A DNA stretch of 40,267 nucleotides, from the IMG/VR virus record IMGVR_UViG_3300035670_010986, positions 1 to 40,267 of that record; one strand, written 5' to 3'. This stretch comes from a virus. The notes under the pieces were generated by a model. The model did no database searches, had not been told where the DNA came from, and saw only the letters and a list, made by a program, of their open reading frames with translations. This document shows positions 16,588-24,900 of this stretch, in pieces (position 1 is the first letter of the stretch; each line of letters opens with the position of its first letter). The translations under genes were made by a program, and so were the position numbers.

Positions 16588-16952
16588 TCATCGTCACCTT
16601 CCGGGGTCGGCAGCGCCTGGACGATCGCCCAGCCAACAATGGCGGTCGCCTCGCCGATGCCGATCGCGGCGCAGATCAACCCGACCTCTTCGGTCGTAAT
16701 CTCGGGGTGCTCGCCGCGCAGCGCTTCTTCGAGGATCGTACGGATGTCGCCGAACTTGATCGCCTTCGCCGCCGCGATTGCCTTTTCGGGATTGTGCCGG
16801 TCGGTCTCGTCCAGGCGGACGAGGAACGGCGCGACGATCTCCATGAACGACTGGTCGTAGATCTCCTCGAGCGCGATCGCCGAGTTGAAGTCGAACCGCG
16901 CCGTCCACGTTTTTCCCAGCGCCTTGAAGCGCTTGCAGTCGAGCGTCGTCAT
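16488..16952 (-). CDS. Tail assembly chaperone (gpG-like)
   Basis: The 154-residue cytoplasmic protein is mostly helical (ARFDFNSAIALEEIYDQ) and ends in a low-complexity Asp/Gly/Lys tail (GDDDSNDHGGG). It lies between the tail tube and tape measure genes, the fixed position of the chaperone that keeps the tape measure soluble. A fraction of ribosomes probably shift to the -1 frame near its 3' end to make the longer product. It overlaps the tail tube stop by 1 bp. Confidence 0.8.
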   Translation of the reverse strand: MTTLDCKRFKALGKTWTARFDFNSAIALEEIYDQSFMEIVAPFLVRLDETDRHNPEKAIAAAKAIKFGDIRTILEEALRGEHPEITTEEVGLICAAIGIGEATAIVGWAIVQALPTPEGDDDSNDHGGGATGDANPPKKAMPNRKVRRAAAATG

Positions 16953-17389
16953 CAGGCGGCAGGCGCGATCGACGACGACGCAACCGGCTTCAGCGCGATA
17001 GAGAAAGTGCGCTTTTCGGCCTTCGGGTTCATCCGCTTCAGATTATAGAACAGCGCGTCGCCCTCGCAATAATAGGTGAGCGCGCCTTCCTTCAGCACGA
17101 TGCGGAACGGCAACGCGCCCTCGGCATCGTCGGCCGCCTGCAGGATGCCGTCGGCGGCCGAGTTGATCACATAGTTGCCGGTGATCGTGACCTCGACGCC
17201 TTCCTTCAGCGGCTCCTTCTTGAATTCCTTGTAATCGACCGTGTCGAAGTTCGAGGTTTCATAGAGCGCGCGCTCGGAGCCGGTGGGCAGCTCGGGGATG
17301 TCGTCGATCTCGGCGACGCGGGCAAGGCCGGCGCCGGTATCGATCCACAGCTGCGAGCCGTGGCCAGTGGTAACGTCGGAAATGGGCAT
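16952..17389 (-). CDS. Major tail tube protein
   Basis: A 145-residue protein whose pattern (TTGHGSQLWIDTG; IPELPTGSERALYETSNFD; KEGVEVTITGNYV; GALPFRIVLKEG) is typical of siphophage tail tube subunits, which stack as hexameric rings. The start at 17389 is supported by TAGGAGA seven bases upstream; a longer frame to 17440 is not supported. It sits between the tail completion protein and the chaperone. Confidence 0.85.
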   Translation of the reverse strand: MPISDVTTGHGSQLWIDTGAGLARVAEIDDIPELPTGSERALYETSNFDTVDYKEFKKEPLKEGVEVTITGNYVINSAADGILQAADDAEGALPFRIVLKEGALTYYCEGDALFYNLKRMNPKAEKRTFSIALKPVASSSIAPAA

Positions 17390-17400
17390 GTCGGTTTCTC

Positions 17401-17793
17401 CTAACCCTTGTGCCAGAGGATGAAGTCGACGCCGTCGCACTCGACGAAGCCGGTTTCGGTGTCGCCGCCCAGGTCGCGGACCTGGTCGACGTAGCTATTG
17501 TCGAACCACACGCCGCCGAACTCGCCGGCGGGAACGAGCGCAGCGATCACCGCCTCGCGCAGCGCGATGGCCTCAGTGCGGGTTCTGGCCAGGCATTTGA
17601 CCCGCACCCGCGACCAGCGGATGGAATCGGCGCCATCATGCGTTTGCGGACGTTGATCGGTGATCAGCTCGAGCACGATCGCCGGCAGCGGAGCGCCCTG
17701 CGGCCGCCGCGTCCAGTCGACGCGCTGTCCGACGAGGATGGACACCGCCGGCGCGCCGAGCAGGCGTCCTGCAATCGCATTTTCCCAGCTCAT
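17401..17793 (-). CDS. Tail completion/terminator protein (DUF3168)
   Basis: A 130-residue DUF3168-type protein, the family of tail terminators that cap the finished tail and join it to the head. Visible signature: LPAIVLELITDQRPQTHDG, then RVRVKCLARTRTEA and a final FILWHKG. Its 3' end is 11 bp before the tail tube gene. It overlaps the HK97 gp10-like gene by 4 bp. Confidence 0.8.
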   Translation of the reverse strand: MSWENAIAGRLLGAPAVSILVGQRVDWTRRPQGAPLPAIVLELITDQRPQTHDGADSIRWSRVRVKCLARTRTEAIALREAVIAALVPAGEFGGVWFDNSYVDQVRDLGGDTETGFVECDGVDFILWHKG

Positions 17794-18272
17794 CCCGCTT
17801 TCGCCGCCCTGCGCGCAATCTTCGCCGCCTGTTTCTCGACCGCCGGTCCCAGGCTGGCGACGATCCGGCCCGGCGTCGCGTCCTTCTCGCTATCCCACGC
17901 CGGCGTCATGAACGGATTTGCCGGCATGTTCGGCGTGCCGAGCTCCTGGATGAGCGCATTGCCGGCAACGCCGGGGTCGCGGTACGTCCCGCGCCCGGTT
18001 TTCCGCTGGATGATCATCGCGGGCTGTTCACTCGGATCGATGCCGATCTCGTACCAAAGGATGCCGTCGCGCATGCGCCCGGCCTTGGCCTTGATCGAAT
18101 CGGTCAGGTCGAGCTTGTCTTTCGGCGCGAACAGCTTGGCCTTGTCCCGGATCGGCAGCGCGCCGCTCCGCAACGCTTCCATCGCGGCGCGCCGGATAAA
18201 CTGCCAATCGCCGAGCTCGCGCAAAGCGGCCTCCGCCAGGCGCCCGCCCTCGACCTTGATCGTCATCGTCAC
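17790..18272 (-). CDS. HK97 gp10-like neck protein
   Basis: The 160-residue protein has the typical gp10 pattern: N-terminal IKVEGGRLAEAALRELGD, RSGALPIRDKAKLFAPKD, then YEIGID and a C-terminal PANPFMTPAWDSEKD with a helical Lys/Ala tail. The family forms the head-tail neck. The start is GTG at 18272, favoured by a GTGA overlap with the previous stop and GGAGG seven bases upstream; an ATG two codons later is the alternative. Confidence 0.85.
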   Translation of the reverse strand: MTMTIKVEGGRLAEAALRELGDWQFIRRAAMEALRSGALPIRDKAKLFAPKDKLDLTDSIKAKAGRMRDGILWYEIGIDPSEQPAMIIQRKTGRGTYRDPGVAGNALIQELGTPNMPANPFMTPAWDSEKDATPGRIVASLGPAVEKQAAKIARRAAKAG

Positions 18273-18643
18273 GGCGCTTCCTCCGGATCGATCTGCGGAA
18301 TGTCGGCGACGACAAGCAACTCGATCCCCTCGCGGCGGCCGACCTCGAGCGACGGCGCGACGATCGCGTATCGGTCACCGTCGAACTCGATGGCGTCGGT
18401 CGGCAGGATCGACGTAGTCAGCGCATCCCACCGCAGCCAGATCGACATCGGCTGACGCGCGTCCTTCTGAAAATGCTCAACCGTCTCGCGCCCCATCGCG
18501 GGTTTCACCGACGCCCAGCGCGCGCCGATCGGGGCAAATTCCCCGGGCACATTCTGCAATCCGTCGTGCGTCGGCGGCCCCTGGCGCAGGATCGTGACGC
18601 GCCGATCGAGCTGACCGCCACGGATCAATCCGCTCACAGCCAT
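18269..18643 (-). CDS. Head-tail joining (head closure) protein
   Basis: A 124-residue protein of the SPP1 gp16 / phage head-tail joining type, with the family opening LIRGGQLDRRVTILRQ and RWASVKPAMGRETVEHF in the middle. It plugs the portal after packaging and forms the interface with the tail. It overlaps both neighbours by 4-10 bp. Confidence 0.8.
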   Translation of the reverse strand: MAVSGLIRGGQLDRRVTILRQGPPTHDGLQNVPGEFAPIGARWASVKPAMGRETVEHFQKDARQPMSIWLRWDALTTSILPTDAIEFDGDRYAIVAPSLEVGRREGIELLVVADIPQIDPEEAP

Positions 18644-19206
18644 ATCCGGTAATTCGACAACATGCCCTCGACTGTCGCGCTCATCGGGATCTTCGCCGCG
18701 ACCGTCCCGACGACCGCCGTCTCGCGGAACGCGAAGATGTCGCTCGCATGATACAGCGCCGCGGCGAGCACCGCTGGCGGCGGATCGACATAGCCGACCG
18801 TCAGCGTCACGCGGATCGCGCCGGCGATCGCGCGGGCGATCGGCCAGGTCGAACCGAACGATGGACGAATCCCTGTGGCAAGATCCGCGCCCGCCAGTTC
18901 GTAGCTCCCGGCGTCGAGCAATTGCTCGGCGCCGGCGACGTCAGCATAATGAATCGAGACGATGTCGGTCACCGGCCCGATCGGCAGGTTCGCCAGATCG
19001 GCCCATTCGTCGGCGAGCAGCTCGACGCCTTGCGGCGCGAGGCGGATCGAGCACATCATTTCGATATGGTCGACCGCTGCCGCCGCGAACGCCTCGAGCT
19101 GCGCGTCATAATCGTCGCCATCGACGCGCACGAACTCCTTCAATGTCGCGAGCGCGATCGCCGGCGCTGCCGGCGGCGTCACCAATGTCGCCGCCGACCA
19201 GCTCAT
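18634..19206 (-). CDS. Head-tail connector (gp6-like)
   Basis: A 190-residue connector of the HK97 gp6 / DUF3168-neighbour class: ALATLKEFVRVDGDDYDAQL and a helical AAAVDHIEMMCSIRL segment are the standard N-terminal features, followed by DWADL-like and VTLTVGYVDPP strands. It forms the ring below the portal. It sits in the fixed slot between capsid-side genes and the head closure gene. Confidence 0.8.
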   Translation of the reverse strand: MSWSAATLVTPPAAPAIALATLKEFVRVDGDDYDAQLEAFAAAAVDHIEMMCSIRLAPQGVELLADEWADLANLPIGPVTDIVSIHYADVAGAEQLLDAGSYELAGADLATGIRPSFGSTWPIARAIAGAIRVTLTVGYVDPPPAVLAAALYHASDIFAFRETAVVGTVAAKIPMSATVEGMLSNYRIWL

Positions 19207-19613
19207 CAGAGCGCGACACCCGATTCGAGGAACTTCACGTCGAGCACCGTGGCGCTCGTCGCGATGCCGACGATCGTCGGATAATCGCCCGTCAGCAGAT
19301 CCGCGACCGGCGCAATCCCGCCCGGGGTGGCCGAAAGGTAATAGGCGATGCCCGGCGACAGGGCGGCGCCGATCGTGATCGGCCCTTCCGTATGGACCTT
19401 AAGCGGCTGTCCTGCCGCCGCGCCGTTGAGCGCGATCCCGCCCGGCGAACGCAAAGCGGCAGCCGCGTCGCAGTCGGCGAGCTTCCAGGTTCCGTCGGTC
19501 TCGTCCAGATAGACAACCTGTCCGGCGGTCACGGTCGCGCCTGCGGTGCCGTCGCGCGATTTTCCGCCATTCTCGCGAACGACGTTGGCGGCGGTAATGA
19601 TCAAATCGGCCAT
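19206..19613 (-). CDS. Capsid-associated beta protein, DUF2190/cement-like
   Basis: A 135-residue beta-rich protein opening MADLIITAANVVRENGGKS, with a VTAGQVVYLDETDGTWKLAD segment and repeated GI/GP strands (PITIGAALSPGIAYYLSA). This resembles small head-decoration or DUF2190-like proteins encoded beside capsid genes. Decoration proteins stabilise the expanded head; here the role is inferred from position and composition. Confidence 0.6.
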   Translation of the reverse strand: MADLIITAANVVRENGGKSRDGTAGATVTAGQVVYLDETDGTWKLADCDAAAALRSPGGIALNGAAAGQPLKVHTEGPITIGAALSPGIAYYLSATPGGIAPVADLLTGDYPTIVGIATSATVLDVKFLESGVAL

Positions 19614-19619
19614 GCTCGA

Positions 19620-19796
19620 TTATCCTTCCTTGGTAGGGGCCTTGGCGGCCGCGGTCTTTCTCGGCGCGCTCTCAACAGCGATCGCAAAACCGGCCTCGAT
19701 CAAGCGCCCGGCTTCGGCGTCCTCGAACTCGCGCTCGTCACCCGGCGCGAGCGAATAATCGGGACCGCTCAATCCGGTCAGCATCTTCAGCTTCAT
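19620..19796 (-). CDS. Small conserved head-region protein
   Basis: 58 residues (MKLKMLTGLSGPDYSLAPGD to a Lys/Ala-rich AAKAPTKEG end), preceded by a perfect AAAGGAG site. Short acidic proteins of this sort, with a conserved LTGLSGPDYSLAPGD-like opening, are common just after capsid genes in alphaproteobacterial phages. No function is known to me. It is separated from the capsid gene by an intrinsic terminator. Confidence 0.8.
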   Translation of the reverse strand: MKLKMLTGLSGPDYSLAPGDEREFEDAEAGRLIEAGFAIAVESAPRKTAAAKAPTKEG

Positions 19797-19839
19797 CGAT
19801 CATCTCCTTTGCGAGACGGGCGCGCCTGCGTCCGTCGCG

Positions 19840-19869
19840 AAAAGGGGGAAGGCCTTGCGGCCCTCCCCC
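19840..19869 (-). terminator. Intrinsic terminator after the capsid gene
   Basis: On the minus strand: GGGGG, AG, GGCC, loop GCAA, GGCC, TT, CCCCC, then TTTT. The arms pair with one internal mismatch pair. It lies 18 bp after the capsid stop, so most late transcripts should stop here unless read-through occurs. Confidence 0.75.
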
Positions 19870-19887
19870 GATGCGTTGCGCCAGCGA

Positions 19888-21177
19888 TCAGGCCGCCGCC
19901 ATGACAAGGTGCTTGACCGCCGTGCTGTCGACCAGGTCGCCGTCGAAGCGGATCAGACCGGCCATGCCGACCTTCGGCCAGAATCGTTCGCGCACCGTGC
20001 CGATCAGCGGCGATCCGACCTTGCGCACGACATAGCGGCTGAAATCGCCGAACAGCACCGGCTTCCCGTTCGCCGCGATCGCCGGGACATCGTCGTTGAC
20101 GCTGTAGGGCTTGCCGAGGATCAGGTCCGGCGCACCGACGCGAACGTCGCCCATCTGCCACAGATAGTTGCCGTCGCCATCCTTCAGCTTGCGGATCGCC
20201 GCCAGCGTCGTGTCGGCGAACATCCACCGGCACGACGGGCTGCGGCGATACGCCGCATTGACCGAATGCTGCAGGTCGATCAGCTCGTCCGCCGCGATCG
20301 CAGCCGCGGCCGCGGCGGTCTTGCCCAGCGCCGACGCCGTGACGACCCCGTTCGGATCGCCCGCGCCGTCGCCGACCGTCAGCTGGGTGTTCGCCAGGCG
20401 GCCGAGCCGCTCGCCAAGCTTGCGCGCGACGAACTGCTCCAGATTGAACGCCGAATCCTGGAGCAGCTCGAACGACAGCTTGAGCCACGGCGTCGCATAA
20501 ACATATGCGGAGAGCTGCACCTGGCCAAAGACCAGGTCGCCGCTATTGTCGTCGACCAGATCGGCGGCTTCGGCCAACGCCGCCGCGCTGTTCGCGGTGT
20601 CGTTGTTGGTCGGGATGTCGAACGGATTGCCCGAGCTGGTCACCATTTCGTCGGTGATGCCGGGATCATACATCGGACCCCAGTCCTTCATGACCTCGAC
20701 GATCAGCGACGCAAGCGTGGTCGGGACGGTATAACCGCCCGCCGCCGCGCTCCCCGCCGTCTGCGTGCGAACCTCGGCGAAACCGGCGCGCAGGAGCGTC
20801 CGCTGCTCGGGGGTCAGCCCGCTGACGTCGCCGCCCTCGCGCAGCATCGCAAAAAAGGCGTCGCGATACTCCACCTGCTGCTGGTCGGCCTCGCGCTGCT
20901 CGCCGCCCTCGCCGCCGTCCTGACCGGGAACCTCGATGTTCCCGCCGTTCGGGCGCTGCTGGCGCTGACGCTCTTCCATCGAACGCTCGGCCGCCGCGAC
21001 GCGCTCTTCGCGCTGGATCTGCTTGTCGAGCTTGTCGAGCTCCGCCATGATCGCGTCGTGGCGCTCCTCCAGCTCGGCCGCGCGGGCGTCGTCGGTGTTC
21101 TTGGTGATTTCGTCGAGGGCGGCGCGGGCGTCGGCGACGAGCTTGCCGCGCTTTTCGTACAGTTCCTGCAAGGTCAT
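19888..21177 (-). CDS. HK97-type major capsid protein
   Basis: A 429-residue precursor. Residues 1-75 form a charged coiled coil (the delta scaffolding domain, removed by the protease), followed by a Gln/Gly-rich linker and the mature HK97 fold from about residue 115 (AGSAAAGGYTVPTTLASLIVEVM; ending DSTAVKHLVMAAA). It builds the icosahedral head. GGAGA precedes the ATG. The gene is flanked on both sides by intrinsic terminators (21196-21217 and 19840-19869), an unusual isolation for the most highly expressed late gene. Confidence 0.93.
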   Translation of the reverse strand: MTLQELYEKRGKLVADARAALDEITKNTDDARAAELEERHDAIMAELDKLDKQIQREERVAAAERSMEERQRQQRPNGGNIEVPGQDGGEGGEQREADQQQVEYRDAFFAMLREGGDVSGLTPEQRTLLRAGFAEVRTQTAGSAAAGGYTVPTTLASLIVEVMKDWGPMYDPGITDEMVTSSGNPFDIPTNNDTANSAAALAEAADLVDDNSGDLVFGQVQLSAYVYATPWLKLSFELLQDSAFNLEQFVARKLGERLGRLANTQLTVGDGAGDPNGVVTASALGKTAAAAAAIAADELIDLQHSVNAAYRRSPSCRWMFADTTLAAIRKLKDGDGNYLWQMGDVRVGAPDLILGKPYSVNDDVPAIAANGKPVLFGDFSRYVVRKVGSPLIGTVRERFWPKVGMAGLIRFDGDLVDSTAVKHLVMAAA

Positions 21178-21195
21178 GATTTTCTCCTGGGCATG

Positions 21196-21217
21196 AAAAA
21201 GCCCCGCAAGGCGGGGC
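21196..21217 (-). terminator. Intrinsic terminator just upstream of the capsid gene
   Basis: Read on the minus strand: GCCCCGC-CTT-GCGGGGC followed by TTTTT. It is a textbook Rho-independent terminator 18 bp before the capsid start and after the protease gene. There is no room for a promoter between it and the capsid start, so capsid mRNA must come from read-through or from processing. Confidence 0.85.
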
Positions 21218-21279
21218 TGGAAGGGCGGTCAGCTTGGGCTGCCGCCGCCTCGGGCGCGGGCCCGGAAAAGGGGTCGATG

Positions 21280-21897
21280 TCAGATGCCGCGTTCGGCGTG
21301 CGCCTGGCGCGCCCGGCGCGCGGCGATCCGGCTCAAGGCGCCGGCCTTGTTGTGGCTGCGCTTTTCGGCGCGCGCAGCCTCCAACGATCGCAGCGCGACC
21401 TCGCTGTCGTCATATTGCGGCAGCGCCGAATAGGTGATCTCGTAAAGCTCGGCCTCCTCGATGCGCCGCTTCGGCGGATCGACCGTGTCGTCCCAATGCT
21501 GCTTCACCGCGCGGAAGCCGAACGACATCCCTGCGATATCGCCCCGGTCGATCGACACGGCGAGGTCGCGGCCGTCGGTTGTGTCGGGCAGCGCATTCTC
21601 GAAGGCCAGGCCCTTGCTGTCCTCGCGAAGCGACAGCGTCCCGGCCTTCATCCGCCCCATGATGCGGCCGAGGTCGTGGCTGTGGATCGCGATCACGTCG
21701 CGCTGCTGGAGCGATTTGGCGAAGGCGCCCGGCGCAAACTCCTCGGTCCACAGGTCGAGGATATTGGTCGGGGAATCGAAATTGACCACATATCCGCGTG
21801 CCGTCGGCGGCTCGCCTTCATTGACGACGGCGCGGAGTTCGAGGCCATCGGTCAGCGCGCGCTTCTCGCGCCCGTCAGGCGGGGTCGTTGCCGGCAT
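21280..21897 (-). CDS. HK97-family prohead protease
   Basis: A serine protease of 205 residues that cleaves the capsid delta domain during maturation. The conserved core is visible: RGYVVNFDSPTNIL, FAPGAF, then AIHSHDLGRIMGR with the catalytic His, and DIAGMSFGFRAV with the catalytic Ser (MSFGF). The start at 21897 is chosen because GAGGAG sits seven bases upstream; an in-frame ATG at 21921 has no site. It overlaps the portal gene by 23 bp, a common coupling. Confidence 0.9.
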   Translation of the reverse strand: MPATTPPDGREKRALTDGLELRAVVNEGEPPTARGYVVNFDSPTNILDLWTEEFAPGAFAKSLQQRDVIAIHSHDLGRIMGRMKAGTLSLREDSKGLAFENALPDTTDGRDLAVSIDRGDIAGMSFGFRAVKQHWDDTVDPPKRRIEEAELYEITYSALPQYDDSEVALRSLEAARAEKRSHNKAGALSRIAARRARQAHAERGI

Positions 21898-23137
21898 TCG
21901 CGGGCTCCTCTTTGTTGACATTTTTCGGCGCCGTCAGCACCGTGCCGAGCGGCACGGTCGCGCCCTGGATATAAAGCCTGGCCCCATGGCCACCCGGATC
22001 GGGCGGCCGATCCTCGAGCGCGCGCGCCTCGTCGGGCATAAGCTGTCCGGTCTGGATCGCGCGGGCGAGGCCCTCGACGCGGTCCTTGAATGCGCCGCGC
22101 TGCAGGCCATCGAGATTATGCTTCACTCGGCGCCGGCGATCACGCCACCCGAACAGCTTCAGGTTGAGCTCGTCCTCGAACGCCTTCGCCCACTGGCCGA
22201 TCAGATGCTTGGTCAGCGTCAGATCCTGCTGCTCGGTATTGCTGAAGGTGCCCTTCGACAGATCCTGCAGGAAAACCGGCGGCAACTGATAGACGCGCGC
22301 GATCTCCTGAATCTGGAACAGCCGCGCCTCGGTCATCTGGCCCTTGTCGGGGTCGGTGCCCACGGGCTTCAGCGCGTGGCCCGGCGGCATCGGGAAAAAT
22401 GGCGTTCCCGATTTTTTGGCAAGATCGACCGCCCGTTTGATGTCGGTCGCGGCGCGCTTGAATGCCTCGGCGCCGCTCGGCAGCGGCCCCTCGAGCGCGA
22501 GCGGGGGCATCCCGCCGCCGAGGAAAAAGCCGCCGGCGAAATCCGTCATCGCGATCGCCAGCGAGATTGCCTTGTTGCACCGCGCAATCGGGCTGATCGC
22601 CGACAGTTGGTCCGGCTTCAGCATGAACGGCGTGTCGATCACGTCGGCCGATGGATATTCACGCCCTTCAAACCGGTAGTATTTTCGGCCGTTCCTTCGC
22701 CCGACCGTCGTCTTCTCCGGGTCCATCGGCCAGATCCGTTCGACGCGCGGGCCCGTGCGCTCGATCCAGCTCATCCCGCGGCCGCCGGTGAACACCTGCT
22801 GCCAATGATATTGGCGCCAGGCGAAGCTCGACCAGTCCTCGTTCGGCGCGTCGTTGAGCAGGCGCGCCTCGTCGTCGTCCAGCCGCTCGCCGTTGGCGCC
22901 GGCGGCAAAGCTGTGGAGCGGAAGCGCCGCGAGCGTGCGCGACAGGAAGGCGACGGCCGCGAGCACCGCCGGCACCTGCAGCGCCGCCGCGATCGAAACG
23001 ACCGGCAAGGCGCCCTGCGCCTCGAGAACGCCGAACAGCTGCGCCAGCGCCGCCGGATTATCGAGGCCGATCAGCGTCTCGGACCGCGTTTCGATGGACG
23101 CATCGCGTCGGCCGAGAAGGTTGCCCCACCAGCCCAT
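21875..23137 (-). CDS. Portal protein (HK97 family)
   Basis: A 420-residue dodecameric channel subunit through which DNA is packaged and ejected. Typical motifs: SVAAALQVPAVLAAVAFLSR near the N-terminus, the ending of the stem (LFQIQEIARVYQLPPVFLQD) and KGTFSNTEQQDLTLTKHLI. The length is normal. Its start overlaps the large terminase stop by 1 bp (TGATG), and it overlaps the protease gene at its end. Confidence 0.93.
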   Translation of the reverse strand: MGWWGNLLGRRDASIETRSETLIGLDNPAALAQLFGVLEAQGALPVVSIAAALQVPAVLAAVAFLSRTLAALPLHSFAAGANGERLDDDEARLLNDAPNEDWSSFAWRQYHWQQVFTGGRGMSWIERTGPRVERIWPMDPEKTTVGRRNGRKYYRFEGREYPSADVIDTPFMLKPDQLSAISPIARCNKAISLAIAMTDFAGGFFLGGGMPPLALEGPLPSGAEAFKRAATDIKRAVDLAKKSGTPFFPMPPGHALKPVGTDPDKGQMTEARLFQIQEIARVYQLPPVFLQDLSKGTFSNTEQQDLTLTKHLIGQWAKAFEDELNLKLFGWRDRRRRVKHNLDGLQRGAFKDRVEGLARAIQTGQLMPDEARALEDRPPDPGGHGARLYIQGATVPLGTVLTAPKNVNKEEPANAGNDPA

Positions 23138-24891
23138 CAGTCGCCGTCTTCGTGCATGGAAAACTCCGGATCATCCCACGGCGACGTCGGCGCGGGCGCC
23201 TCGTCGCTCTGCATCGACACGCCGATCGCCGCGATCAGCGCGACCGGATTGTCGATCTTGGCTTCTTCGCGCGGCTTGCGCGGATAGACATTGTCCTTGG
23301 CGTCGGGCTGGGCCACGACGTTGTTGATCTGCCACTCCATCACCGGGCAGCCGCCGTGTGCGATGCGCTGCGACTTGATGAGGGCGTCGAGTTCCTTCAT
23401 CGGCTCGCTGAAGTTCAGCACCAGCGGCCGATATTCCAGTACCGGGAATCCCTCTTTCATCATCGTCGTCGCGAGATAGGTCGCCTGGTGCGGGTCGTAG
23501 GCGACCTGCTCGAGCTGGAAGCGCCCGCGGATCTGGCGCAGCATTTCCAGTATTTCGTCGTAATCGATGATGTTGCCGTCGGTGACCGACAGCAGATCAA
23601 GCGCATCCCACGCCTGATAGGCCGGGATTTCGAGCACCCGGTCGGCAGGGACGAAATAGAATCCCGTTCGAATATATGGGTCGTCGATCGTCGCCTTCGC
23701 GCCGAGCGGCAGGAAGAGCAGCTCGAGCGCGGCGATGTCGATCTTCGACGCGAGGTCGAGGCTGGCGACGCAGCGCCGCCCGCGCAGCTGCTCCAGTTCG
23801 ACCAGCCTGGCGCCGGTCGCCGGCAGGTTCGGATCGACGCAGCGCCGCCAGGCCTCGATATCGAAATATGCGGCTTTAGCAGCAACCCAAAGGTTGAGAT
23901 GCTTCGTCTTGAAAACGCCCGCTTTTCGCGGCGTCGAAATCGCGTCCCGCTGCCGGGCGAGCAGGAAGTCGGCCGACACCGACACCCCGAAATTGGGGTT
24001 CGCCTTGCGAAGCGCCGCCTCGGACTTCCAGTCGTCGCCCTCGTCGATCGTATATTCGACGAAGAATGTTTCGTCGTCGATCGGCGGGCCACCATTATGG
24101 CCGATGCCGGCGAGCTTCTCGCGTTCCTCTTGGACGTGCGCGTAACAGGGGCCGGCCAGATTGTCGCCGGCGGTGGTGATCAGCAGCTGCAATGGCTGGT
24201 CGCGCGCGCCCATGCCGGTGCGCATCGTGTCGACCTGCCCGTCGTCGGGGTGCTCGTGATACTCGTCGTGGATCGCGCATGACGGGCTTTGACCGTCGCC
24301 CGGGTTGCCGATGATCGTTTCGAACTTGCTCTGGTCGTCGACGCGGACCAGCGACCGCGCGTTCACATCGATGCCGAAACGCGCGACCAGCGCCGGCGTC
24401 CGCATCGCCATCAGGCGCGCGGGGCCGAAAACCTCCCACGCCTGCTTCTCGTTGGTCGCGCCCGAATAAACCTCGGCGCCGAACTCACCGTCGGCGCAGA
24501 GCATATAGAGGCCAATGCCCGCGGCCAGCGCCGACTTACCGTTCTTGCGCGGCACGACGACGGTCAGAACGCGGAACCGGCGCAGCCCGTCGCGCTTGCG
24601 AAGCCAGCCAAAGGTGCAGACGAGTATCCAGATCTGCCAAGGCTCGAGCCGCAGCGTCTCTTTCGATCGCGCCCATTTCCCCTTGCTATGCGGCAGCCGC
24701 TCGATGAACCGGCAGACACGCGACGCCTTTTCGACGTCGAACCGGTATGGAAATTCCTTCTTCTTCTCACGCTTCAGCTCAGCGAGGAACCGCTTCGCCT
24801 GAAGCCGGATCGACTTGCACGCCGGGATCTTGCCGCTCGTTACGTCGCGGGCATAGCCCTTCGCGATCTCGGCATAGGGACGCGCTTCCAC
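23137..24891 (-). CDS. Terminase large subunit
   Basis: A 584-residue packaging motor with an N-terminal ATPase and a C-terminal nuclease. Walker A-like VVPRKNGKS lies at residues 112-120 and the Walker B SCAIHDE at 204-210; nuclease aspartates D379 and D385 sit in ASLDLASKIDIAAL. Residues 263-270 read IGHNGGPP, a short motif seen scattered in many alphaproteobacterial proteins, here lying between the ATPase and nuclease. The start is GTG with AGAGGT upstream. Follows the small subunit gene by 9 bp. Confidence 0.94.
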   Translation of the reverse strand: MEARPYAEIAKGYARDVTSGKIPACKSIRLQAKRFLAELKREKKKEFPYRFDVEKASRVCRFIERLPHSKGKWARSKETLRLEPWQIWILVCTFGWLRKRDGLRRFRVLTVVVPRKNGKSALAAGIGLYMLCADGEFGAEVYSGATNEKQAWEVFGPARLMAMRTPALVARFGIDVNARSLVRVDDQSKFETIIGNPGDGQSPSCAIHDEYHEHPDDGQVDTMRTGMGARDQPLQLLITTAGDNLAGPCYAHVQEEREKLAGIGHNGGPPIDDETFFVEYTIDEGDDWKSEAALRKANPNFGVSVSADFLLARQRDAISTPRKAGVFKTKHLNLWVAAKAAYFDIEAWRRCVDPNLPATGARLVELEQLRGRRCVASLDLASKIDIAALELLFLPLGAKATIDDPYIRTGFYFVPADRVLEIPAYQAWDALDLLSVTDGNIIDYDEILEMLRQIRGRFQLEQVAYDPHQATYLATTMMKEGFPVLEYRPLVLNFSEPMKELDALIKSQRIAHGGCPVMEWQINNVVAQPDAKDNVYPRKPREEAKIDNPVALIAAIGVSMQSDEAPAPTSPWDDPEFSMHEDGD

Positions 24892-24900
24892 ATATTACCT

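Noticed and set aside
16295-16639. 114-codon minus frame across the tail chaperone
   Set aside because: Third frame through the chaperone overlap; composition is shadow-like and the frameshift model explains the region.
19855-21918. 687-codon plus-strand frame
   Set aside because: Covers the capsid and protease genes in antisense and crosses two terminators; composition is shadow-like.
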